A DNA stretch of 17,979 bases from Eubacterium sp. (lineage in GTDB: Bacteria > Bacillota > Clostridia > Lachnospirales > Lachnospiraceae), in contig JAFZXD010000035.1 of NCBI GenBank assembly GCA_017616955.1, positions 1-17,979 of the forward strand, read 5' to 3'. Shown in pieces: positions 1 through 7,030 of this stretch. Within the stretch, counting starts at the first letter, position 1. Each line of letters begins with the position of its first letter. The position numbers and the translations under genes are program-made. Under the pieces are notes generated by a model. That model did not search any database. It saw nothing but the letters and a program-made list of their open reading frames with translations, and was not told where the DNA came from.

Positions 1-822
1 ATCAAAGTTGGTTGCCCACATATATCCCAATGTTTCGCCGTTATAATTAAGCGGTAAAAATACTATTGTCTGAATTCCCGCACCTTGAAGAGACCTATAC
101 CAATCGGGGTTTACTTCTTCCAGCCATTCTCTGTCACGATCATCCTTTACTATGATGCTGGAGCTGTCACCCAATGTAAATCTCCAGGTTTCACTTATAT
201 CAAAGAAATCTTCGTCAAAGTATGTGTCCATCGGAAATAAACCACTACCCGGTTTAATAGCTTCACAAAATGTTTCACAAGTGTGCGTCGTACTATCCGT
301 AAGAAGAATACAGCAATTATCAGAATCACACATATGACGAATATCCTCTATAACCTCTTCAAATGCCTTTCTTATGTCACTCGCACCACGTAGTTTGATG
401 CAGGTCTGAAGAACCGCCGAAGAAGTGTCAGCTGAAAGACTTGCCTGTTGTTCCGTATCCTTATAAGGAGTCACATCATAAGTGTATAAACAATATCCTA
501 TGTTTTCTTCATCAGATTCAAGCGGAATCAAAAACATATTAAGCCATAGTCCCATCCTCGGAAGTTCCACATATGTATGCAGCGGCTGTCCCATAAAAGC
601 CGCTCTGTAACAAAAATCCTCAAAGTTTTTATTCATTGGAAAATACCAATCATATGGAGAGTCCGGAACGAATGGATGCTTCAATGTTTCAAGCATATCA
701 TCATAATGAGCTTTATTACCCTCTACTATTCGGATATTTCCATAATCACCTTCTGAGAATCTTTCAACAGACATTATACACGTCTTATTCTTGTGCCCCT
801 CCAGTATCTTTTTGAAATCCAT
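1..822 (-). CDS. PAS-like/GAF sensory protein, N-terminal part (probable signalling enzyme)
   Basis: An open frame of 274 codons runs from ATG (822) off the window edge, so the C-terminus is missing. The start is set by a strong AGGAGG-type site at 831-836, 8 bases upstream. The first 120 or so residues look like a PAS-type sensor fold, with conserved-looking stretches such as VPDSPYDWYFP and GLWLNMFLIPLES. Residues about 140-274 look like a GAF domain, with a Cys-rich segment MCDSDNCCIL and a final beta-strand region around VFLPLNYNGETLGY. From memory, Butyrivibrio carries many paralogues with this N-terminus, often followed by GGDEF or another output domain; the output domain is not visible here. 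No signal peptide or membrane segment is seen, so it is probably cytoplasmic. It lies 90 bases downstream of the carboxylesterase, perhaps behind a weak terminator, so membership of the xylan operon is uncertain. Confidence 0.75.
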   Translation of the reverse strand, partial: MDFKKILEGHKNKTCIMSVERFSEGDYGNIRIVEGNKAHYDDMLETLKHPFVPDSPYDWYFPMNKNFEDFCYRAAFMGQPLHTYVELPRMGLWLNMFLIPLESDEENIGYCLYTYDVTPYKDTEQQASLSADTSSAVLQTCIKLRGASDIRKAFEEVIEDIRHMCDSDNCCILLTDSTTHTCETFCEAIKPGSGLFPMDTYFDEDFFDISETWRFTLGDSSSIIVKDDRDREWLEEVNPDWYRSLQGAGIQTIVFLPLNYNGETLGYMWATNFD

Positions 823-858
823 AAGCAACCCCTCCTATTCATTTTTTCTAAAACCAAA

Positions 859-904
859 ACAAGTCAGACACCTTGGGATATAGCATCCAAAATGCCTAAC
901 TTGT
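859..904 (-). terminator. Weak candidate terminator between carboxylesterase and sensory gene
   Basis: Reading the minus strand just after the carboxylesterase stop, ACAAGT pairs with ACTTGT, extendable by a G-U and an A-U pair, across a loop of about 34 bases. A T-rich stretch (TTTTGGTTTT) follows. The stem is short and the loop long, so termination is uncertain. The rest of this 90-base gap holds the Shine-Dalgarno site of the next gene and no clear sigma-A promoter. Confidence 0.3.
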
Positions 905-912
905 CTAATAAA

Positions 913-2298
913 CTATTTGAGAACCGGACCATCCTTGGTCATAACCATCTCCGTTTTATTTTCCGAATCATACTTTCTCCACTCAGGCATAGCTGTTCCA
1001 TCATCATCTACGCCGTTAGGATTACCTGTCTTTACAAAATTTGCAAAGTAACTCGCCATCTGTCTTGCCAGATCGTAATGTCTTCCTCTAAACGGTCTCC
1101 AGCATTTACTTATGCTCTCGAACCAGAACCAGAGGTCAACCGAATGAAACGTTCCCGGATTATCTTCTCCCGGAATATCAGGATCAAAACAGTAGCAATA
1201 AAAGTCGCGAGTATACCCCTTCTCCTTATCTGCTGAAAGAGCAGCATCTAAAGATTTATAAATACTTCTTTTAACGGTATTGACTCCGTCAAATGTAAAT
1301 TCATCACTTGTGTATCCCGTCATAATCGGAACATCAGGACACTCACCCGCCGCCATTCTCTTAAGCGGATCACCAACATAATTCTTTCCGTCCATGATAG
1401 GAAACATCTTCTTAGACATATCAGGTGGAGAATCAGGTGCAAATTCCATAGGTGAAAACTCAGCATAAAGATCACGAAGCTTAAATGCATCCATAGCACG
1501 TGCTTCTTCAAGGCTCTTAACTCCGATAAAATCAAAGAATTCCTCGCCTCTCTTTTCAGCTTCACTGAGATCTATAGGCTTAAAGATATCACCCTTCTGA
1601 CCTTCCATATCGATCATTCCGCTCATTATAACAGCACCCTTTACAATGTGCTTGTTTGCTTCACAGGTAAGTTGCTGCAGTGTACTTCCACCACCTGCCG
1701 ACTGACCTGCGATAGTAATCTTCTCCGGATCACCACCGAAAGAAGCGATATTTCTATACACCCAATGAAGACCAGCCTGCTGATCAAGAAGCCCAAAGTT
1801 TGCAGGAGCATCCGGACATTCCTTAGTAATCTCAGGATGCGCAAAGAATCCCATAAGTGCAAGTCTGTAGTTTACACTTACAACAATTATCCCTCTTCTT
1901 GCAAGTCTTTCACCATCGAATTCCATTTCAGGTGTATATCCCCACTGAAAAGCTCCGCCAAAGAACCATACCAGAACAGGAAGCTTCTCATCTGCGCTGT
2001 TTGCAGGAGTCCAAACATTAAGATACAGACAGTCTTCATCCATAGGAATATCCTTATCAACGTGCCATTCCTTGCAATATACATCATCACCTATACCCGG
2101 CTGATCCTGAATGGATATCGGTGCAAATGTATATGCTTCTCTTACACCTTCCCAGTTTTCGGCAGGCTGAGGCGCCCTCCACCTGTTCTTTCCAACCGGA
2201 GATGCTGCATAAGGAACCCCTTTGAATATCGTTACTCTTGGGTCTGCCGAGGGGATCCCTCGAAGACGACCGTTTTCTACTTCGACTTCTCTTAACAT
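913..2298 (-). CDS. Type-B carboxylesterase (alpha/beta hydrolase, COesterase family)
   Basis: A serine esterase of 461 residues, close to the usual family length. Visible family marks are the EDCLYLNVW motif (88-96), an oxyanion-hole segment FGGAF (113-117, where many relatives have HGGGF), the nucleophile elbow GQSAGG with Ser200, a likely acid Glu333 in YTSDEF, and a likely His385 in TFHSVDLWFWFE. The start is taken at ATG 2298, not the in-frame ATG at 2343, because AAGGAGA at 2304-2310 has ideal spacing and the protein then begins at the normal family N-terminus. No signal peptide is seen, so it is probably cytoplasmic. Its substrate is not shown by sequence; next to GH115, GH43 and an SGNH esterase, acetyl or hydroxycinnamoyl groups on xylooligosaccharides are plausible (inference). 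It has its own promoter at 2321-2349. Confidence 0.9.
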   Translation of the reverse strand: MLREVEVENGRLRGIPSADPRVTIFKGVPYAASPVGKNRWRAPQPAENWEGVREAYTFAPISIQDQPGIGDDVYCKEWHVDKDIPMDEDCLYLNVWTPANSADEKLPVLVWFFGGAFQWGYTPEMEFDGERLARRGIIVVSVNYRLALMGFFAHPEITKECPDAPANFGLLDQQAGLHWVYRNIASFGGDPEKITIAGQSAGGGSTLQQLTCEANKHIVKGAVIMSGMIDMEGQKGDIFKPIDLSEAEKRGEEFFDFIGVKSLEEARAMDAFKLRDLYAEFSPMEFAPDSPPDMSKKMFPIMDGKNYVGDPLKRMAAGECPDVPIMTGYTSDEFTFDGVNTVKRSIYKSLDAALSADKEKGYTRDFYCYCFDPDIPGEDNPGTFHSVDLWFWFESISKCWRPFRGRHYDLARQMASYFANFVKTGNPNGVDDDGTAMPEWRKYDSENKTEMVMTKDGPVLK

Positions 2299-2320
2299 TT
2301 GTGTCTCCTTCCTCAAGTAC

Positions 2321-2349
2321 ATTATATATATTTTATCAGACACTTACAA
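2321..2349 (-). promoter_or_regulatory. Sigma-A-type promoter of the carboxylesterase gene
   Basis: On the minus strand, TTGTAA (2344-2349) is followed by exactly 17 bases and then a perfect TATAAT (2321-2326). Transcription would start near 2314, just ahead of the Shine-Dalgarno site. This is the best-matching sigma-A promoter found in the window. It lies in the 98-base gap after the SGNH esterase, so the carboxylesterase can be expressed independently of the upstream xylan genes. Confidence 0.65.
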
Positions 2350-2396
2350 AATATGCATGCTCTTGCACAAGCTTATCTTACTTGCCGTGGATTATT

Positions 2397-4310
2397 CTAT
2401 ATTGTTTTATAAAATGGTACCACCGGAAGCTGGTCCTCTGAATATAGGTTCGTTTCAAGCGGACAATCGTTCCATGCATAGCTTACAGCTGTAATATCGA
2501 GGTTGTCAGGAAGTTTTACGACCACTTCGTTTTCCGACACGAATTCTGCTTCAGCTGCATATCGCTTTCCACCCACAATGTATTCGAATCCTCGAATATT
2601 TGTTTCGTCACGGTTTTCATCTACGATTACCCCGATTCCGTGACCAAGTTTAAGTTTTACATCTTCTCCGAATTTAACTGTTACTGTATTTCCGCTATGA
2701 ATTATTTCTTTTGCTTCAGGTCCCGGTGTATAGCTTCCTTTACCGTATACGAGAGCTTCGGCAGCAAGTGCAAGTCTTCTTCCAACTTCTTTTTTATTTG
2801 TCGGATGAAGGTCGTTGTACTCACCCAAATCGTAAGCCTGAATCATCGCAGCATTCGGAAGTTCCATGCACTGTCTCTGCGCTTCGGTAAGATATACTCT
2901 CCTCTCTCCGAAATCAGCCAGTCCGTTACTAAAAGCCGCAACCTGAACATACATCACCGGAAGTTTTGGATTGTCCCAAAGTTTCTTCCAGTCTTTGATC
3001 ATAGCTTCAAATTCTTCTTTATAAGTTTCGCAACATTCTATATTTGATTCGCCCTGATAGAAGAAAACACCACGGTTTTTCTGTCTTCTCAGAGGATATA
3101 TCATTCCATTGTAAACTCCTGTAGGCTTGTATGAGTAAAATGTCAGATTAGGGAGATAAGGCATCTCCTTTTTTATCTCATAATTCCACTCACCTTCAAG
3201 AGATATATCTTCTCCATCCAACGAATGGAACTTGTAATCCTTGCCCGGCATAAAGCCGCCTTCTTCTCGAAACACAAGCATTCTTATCTCGATATGATTG
3301 GTTCCTTTTTTCAGAACTCCCTTTGGAATCCTGTATATTCTAGGCGGATACAGATAACCTGTTTCACCAACAAATGTACCATTCACATATACCATATCAG
3401 AATCAATGATCGCCCCAAGATAAAGCTTTACTTCCTTATCGCTCCAGTCCTCAGGTATCTCAACATCTCTCTCTATGCATATACTCATGTTTCTTCCGGC
3501 AAGAGGTGTTCCCGTGAAGAATCCCGGAACATGAATTACACCTTTTTCTCCGGTTGTTTCACCAGTTTCGTATGGTGCAAATGCATTCTGTCTCCACTCG
3601 ATATCAGTCTTCTGTTCATTGGCTATAGTATTCTGCACCCATTCGTCGTTTTGACATTTTTCAAACTCTTCCACATGAAGTCCCAGACTTCTCATGGTCT
3701 CTTCACTAATCCAAGATCTAATTGGAGTTCCTCCGATAGCAGTATTATATATTCCTATCGGAACCCCTTCCATAGCACGAAGATGCGAAGCAGTAAAATA
3801 CGCAGTCGCACCCATATCATATATATCAGGCTTTTCAGCCGTCATCCATTTACCGCCCTCGATCAGTTCCTCGGTATGATGGAAGTTAAACTTCTCAGGT
3901 ATCTTAAAGTACCTGATCATGTTGTCAGACACCTTATCAATCTCTTCCTCATATCTTTCCAAGGTTCTGTTTATCATCAGTTCCATATTGGATTGACCAC
4001 CGCATATAAATACATCTCCGAATGTCACATTCCTGACATAAATCTGTTTTTCTTTATTTGAAACTTCTATAGTGTAATTACCGCCGGCCGAGCAGGATGT
4101 TAATCCCACTTCGAAGTAGCCATCCTGATCAGCCTCTACGGTATCACTGCATATGACCTCTTCAGCCACTCCTTCCATATCATCAGAATGTAACTTTACC
4201 AACGTAACGGTAACACTATCATAGGCATCTGTATATCCCCATACAACGTTATCAAAAGTATCACGTTGAAATATCAATCCATCGCTGAATATAGAAGAAA
4301 GCTTTAGCAT
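2397..4310 (-). CDS. SGNH-type sialate/xylan O-acetylesterase
   Basis: A protein of 637 residues of the sialate O-acetylesterase (SASA/SGNH) family. Block I is GDVFICGGQSNME with nucleophile Ser107; a second conserved block is FFYQGESN (417-423); the Asp-x-His block is NDLHPTN with Asp500 and His502. Between the halves, residues about 270-385 resemble a beta-sandwich sugar-binding insert like those of GH2 proteins (segment VYVNGTFVGETGYLYPPRIYRIP), as usual for full-length members. No signal peptide is seen, so it probably works in the cytoplasm. Members remove O-acetyl groups from sialic acids or from xylan fragments. Only 15 bases separate it from uxuB and it sits in a glucuronoxylan locus, so deacetylation of acetyl-xylooligosaccharides is the preferred inference. 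Start ATG 4310 has an upstream GAGGTGA site. Confidence 0.88.
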   Translation of the reverse strand: MLKLSSIFSDGLIFQRDTFDNVVWGYTDAYDSVTVTLVKLHSDDMEGVAEEVICSDTVEADQDGYFEVGLTSCSAGGNYTIEVSNKEKQIYVRNVTFGDVFICGGQSNMELMINRTLERYEEEIDKVSDNMIRYFKIPEKFNFHHTEELIEGGKWMTAEKPDIYDMGATAYFTASHLRAMEGVPIGIYNTAIGGTPIRSWISEETMRSLGLHVEEFEKCQNDEWVQNTIANEQKTDIEWRQNAFAPYETGETTGEKGVIHVPGFFTGTPLAGRNMSICIERDVEIPEDWSDKEVKLYLGAIIDSDMVYVNGTFVGETGYLYPPRIYRIPKGVLKKGTNHIEIRMLVFREEGGFMPGKDYKFHSLDGEDISLEGEWNYEIKKEMPYLPNLTFYSYKPTGVYNGMIYPLRRQKNRGVFFYQGESNIECCETYKEEFEAMIKDWKKLWDNPKLPVMYVQVAAFSNGLADFGERRVYLTEAQRQCMELPNAAMIQAYDLGEYNDLHPTNKKEVGRRLALAAEALVYGKGSYTPGPEAKEIIHSGNTVTVKFGEDVKLKLGHGIGVIVDENRDETNIRGFEYIVGGKRYAAEAEFVSENEVVVKLPDNLDITAVSYAWNDCPLETNLYSEDQLPVVPFYKTI

Positions 4311-4325
4311 TTGGTCACCTCATGA

Positions 4326-5921
4326 TTATAACTTTTTTAATGTTCTTCTTACTGCTCCCGGTCCTTCGATCATGTCATTTAAATATCCCATAATCTTCTG
4401 AACCATATTTTCCTGTTCCAGGAGATTAACTCCAAACAGGTCTTCTTTGCTTAGTATATAGTTGATTCCCGATACATCATCTATCTTTCGTCCAAGCTTT
4501 ATGCCCGCAACCAGTGGTGTAAGATCATCCAGAAGAGGATCTGAACTAAGTGTCATCTCACGTCCTTCATCATCCACACCCATCAGATATCTGAGCCATG
4601 CAGCTATTACAAAAGGTATGATCTTCAGATCATCAAGTTTACCTTCCTTCAGGTATGCCTTTATAGTTTCACCATATCTTATTACAAGCTTCTGACTTGT
4701 ATCGGTTGCAATTCTCTGTGGCGTATCAGGCATAAATGGATTTGGAAGTCTTTCGGTCAGAACTTCATTTATGAAATCCTCAGGCTTGATAATCCCCGGA
4801 TTCACAACAACTTTGAGTCCTTCTTGTCCCAAAGCGTAAACAAGATTCTTAAGATCCTCGTCCATCATTTCATCAGATATCTTGTTAAATCCAAGCAGAC
4901 ATCCACACACAGCAAGAGCTGTATGAAGCGGATTAAGGCAAGTTGTAACCTTCATTGTCTCGGCCTTATTAACAGTATCTCTGTCAGTCATATACACTCC
5001 CGCTTTTTCAAGAGGAGGACGTCCGTTAGGAAAACTGTCTTCGATTACAAGATACTCAGGAATCTCCGCATTTACAAACGGTGCGATATATGTATTCTTG
5101 CTTGTAACGATCGGAGCCATATTTTTGACGCCGAGTTTCTCCAGTTCTTCCGCAACTTCATCTGCCGGTCTTGGAGTTATCTTATCTATCATGCTCCATG
5201 GAAATGTCACCTTACTCTCATCTTCCAGATAGCTTATAAAGTCCTCTGAAACAAATCCGTTATCCAACCAGCCCTTAGCCATTGTAAGAACCGCTGCTTT
5301 AAGTTTGCTTCCGTTCTTACTGCAGTTATCCATACTTACAACTGCGATAGGGCACTTATTCTCTTTGAATCTGTAATAGAGAAGTGCTGCAACTATTCCC
5401 ATAGCAGTTACTGATGCATCGGGTCCGTTCTTAATATCCTTTTCAGCAACCGGAAGGAGTTCTCCCGACATATCTTTTACCGCATAACCTTTTTCGGTTA
5501 TTGTAAATGAGATCATCTGAAGAGACTCATTTGTCGCAATCTTCTTAAGCTCATCTTTTGAATCTTCATCTGCTTTTAATGCATTTCCTATTCCCGCAAG
5601 GACTCTCTTATCACTGTTTCCATCAGCTCTGAGCCCTACCGAAAGAGTAAGCATATCAAAAGGCTTATATATCTTGTCGATGATCTCTCCGTCAAAGTTG
5701 GACATAGCCACTATTCCGGTATCCATATCTCCTGAATCTATAAGCTTATCAACTATGCTGCCTATAAATCCTCTGAAGATATTTCCCGGTCCGAAATGAA
5801 GCCAGACCGGTCTTTTTAATGTATTTTCTCTTATCTTTTCTATATCATAATTCGGCAGGCTTATACCCACCTTTTCCCATTCCTGTTTCTCGTCAGATAT
5901 ACTCTTAACGCTTAATTCCAT
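4326..5921 (-). CDS. uxuB: D-fructuronate reductase (mannitol dehydrogenase family)
   Basis: A 531-residue polyol-type long-chain dehydrogenase. The nucleotide-binding start is WLHFGPGNIFRGF (40-52). The central SMDNCSKNG block (196-204) and KVTTCLNPLH with Lys324, Asn330 and His333 fit the catalytic region of the family. The Lys-to-Asn spacing appears one residue longer than in classical mannitol dehydrogenase; I believe this is a subfamily trait. Fructuronate reductase interconverts D-fructuronate and D-mannonate with NAD(H), feeding UxuA. The family alone cannot separate this from mannitol or altronate enzymes; the assignment rests on the adjacent uxuA (23-base gap) and the GH115 alpha-glucuronidase upstream. 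Start ATG 5921 follows a GGAGG site. Probably cytoplasmic. Confidence 0.87.
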   Translation of the reverse strand: MELSVKSISDEKQEWEKVGISLPNYDIEKIRENTLKRPVWLHFGPGNIFRGFIGSIVDKLIDSGDMDTGIVAMSNFDGEIIDKIYKPFDMLTLSVGLRADGNSDKRVLAGIGNALKADEDSKDELKKIATNESLQMISFTITEKGYAVKDMSGELLPVAEKDIKNGPDASVTAMGIVAALLYYRFKENKCPIAVVSMDNCSKNGSKLKAAVLTMAKGWLDNGFVSEDFISYLEDESKVTFPWSMIDKITPRPADEVAEELEKLGVKNMAPIVTSKNTYIAPFVNAEIPEYLVIEDSFPNGRPPLEKAGVYMTDRDTVNKAETMKVTTCLNPLHTALAVCGCLLGFNKISDEMMDEDLKNLVYALGQEGLKVVVNPGIIKPEDFINEVLTERLPNPFMPDTPQRIATDTSQKLVIRYGETIKAYLKEGKLDDLKIIPFVIAAWLRYLMGVDDEGREMTLSSDPLLDDLTPLVAGIKLGRKIDDVSGINYILSKEDLFGVNLLEQENMVQKIMGYLNDMIEGPGAVRRTLKKL

Positions 5922-5944
5922 TTAATGGCCTCCATCTTATAATT

Positions 5945-7014
5945 TTATCCTTTTTTTGCTAACTTATCAAGTGTATCCCACGCTCCGAGGATATACATTA
6001 TTCCAAGCGCACGGTCATAGAGACCATACCCCGGTCTGCACTTTTCTCCCCAGATGTGTCTTCCGTGATCGGGACGTATGTAACCATCAAATCCGGCATC
6101 ATGATATGCCTTGATTATATCGAGTACACCTACATCTCCGTCACAGTCTCGATGCGAAACCTCACTGAAATCTCCGTTATCATATACCTTTACATTTCTG
6201 ATATGTGCAAATGCTATTCTGTCGGCATGTTTTCTCACAATATCCGCAACATTGTTTTCGGAACTGGATCCCAGCGAACCTGAACAAAGTGTCAGACAGT
6301 TATAAGGATCATCAACCATCTTCAGGAATCTGTCGACGGATGCCTCATCAATAAGAAGTCTTGGAAGACCAAAGATATCCCATGGCGGATCATCCGGATG
6401 TATAGCCATCTTTATTCCGCACTCATGACATACAGGCATAAGCTTTGACAGGAAGTATCTCAGGTTCTCCCAAAGTGTTTCCTTATCGACTTCTTTATAC
6501 TTCTCAAAAGATCTTTTAAACCTGCCATCCTTTCAGGTTCCCAGCCGGGCATTGTAAAGCCTTTGCATTCTCTTAAAATGTACTCAGCCATCTCCTCCGG
6601 ATCCTGCTTGATCTTGGACTTCTCATAGAAAAGTGCTGTTGATCCGTCAGGAAGCGGATGGAAAAGGTCTGTTCTTGTCCAGTCAAATACGGGCATAAAG
6701 TTATAACATATAACCTTCACTCCGAATTCGGACAGATTTCTTATAGTCTGAATATAATTCTCAATATATTTATCTCTGTCAGGACCGGCTGTTTTTATAT
6801 CATCATGAACATTTACCGATTCAACTACGCTCATTCCAAAGCCGTATTCATCAAGTTCATCCTTAACAGCCTGAATCTCTGACTTCTCCCAGACCTCTCC
6901 GGGCATTTTGTTGTGAAGAGCCCAGACTATCTCTTCAACTCCCGGAATCTGTTTAATATCAGACAGGGAAATAGTGTCATTGCCGGTACCATACCAGCGA
7001 AAAGACATTTTCAT
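5945..7014 (-). pseudogene. uxuA: Mannonate dehydratase UxuA, interrupted by one frameshift
   Basis: UxuA dehydrates D-mannonate to 2-keto-3-deoxy-D-gluconate. As given, the N-terminal reading frame (ATG 7014, AAGGAGG at 7021-7027) stops near 6460, and the rest lies in another frame ending at 5945. One missing base explains this. At the A4 run 6506-6509, coding GATCTTTTGAGAAG should read GAT CTT TTT GAG AAG. With one added base the protein is 356 residues, the normal Gram-positive length, and reads through LFEKYKEVDKETLWENLRYF into MPVCHECGIKMAIHPDDPPW. In the restored numbering, His206, Cys244, His271 and Asp316 match the His-Cys-His-Asp metal-ligand pattern known for this family. No other lesion is seen. 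A sequencing error or a very recent mutation is likely. ATG 6439 has no Shine-Dalgarno site and would not give a functional product alone. Confidence 0.88.
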
Positions 7015-7030
7015 AAATAACCTCCTTAAA

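Noticed and set aside
1648..2295. 215-codon open frame on the plus strand
   Set aside because: Antisense shadow of the type-B carboxylesterase with no family features.
3225..4061. 278-codon open frame on the plus strand
   Set aside because: It lies antisense within the esterase gene, has no recognisable domain or ribosome binding site, and its composition is that expected of a shadow frame.
5903..5916. Second cre-like element at the uxuB start (ATTAAGCGTTAAGA on the minus strand)
   Set aside because: Three mismatches to the consensus and no real dyad symmetry around the central CG.
5945..6439. C-terminal half of UxuA as an independent gene starting at ATG 6439
   Set aside because: There is no ribosome binding site before this ATG, the upstream frame continues the UxuA sequence without a break back to the A4 run, and half an enzyme would lack the N-terminal part of the barrel.
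6500..6515. Programmed -1 frameshift at the uxuA junction
   Set aside because: The site T CTT TTG does not fit the X XXY YYZ slippery pattern, no clear downstream hairpin was seen, and UxuA is not known to use frameshifting. A missing base is simpler.
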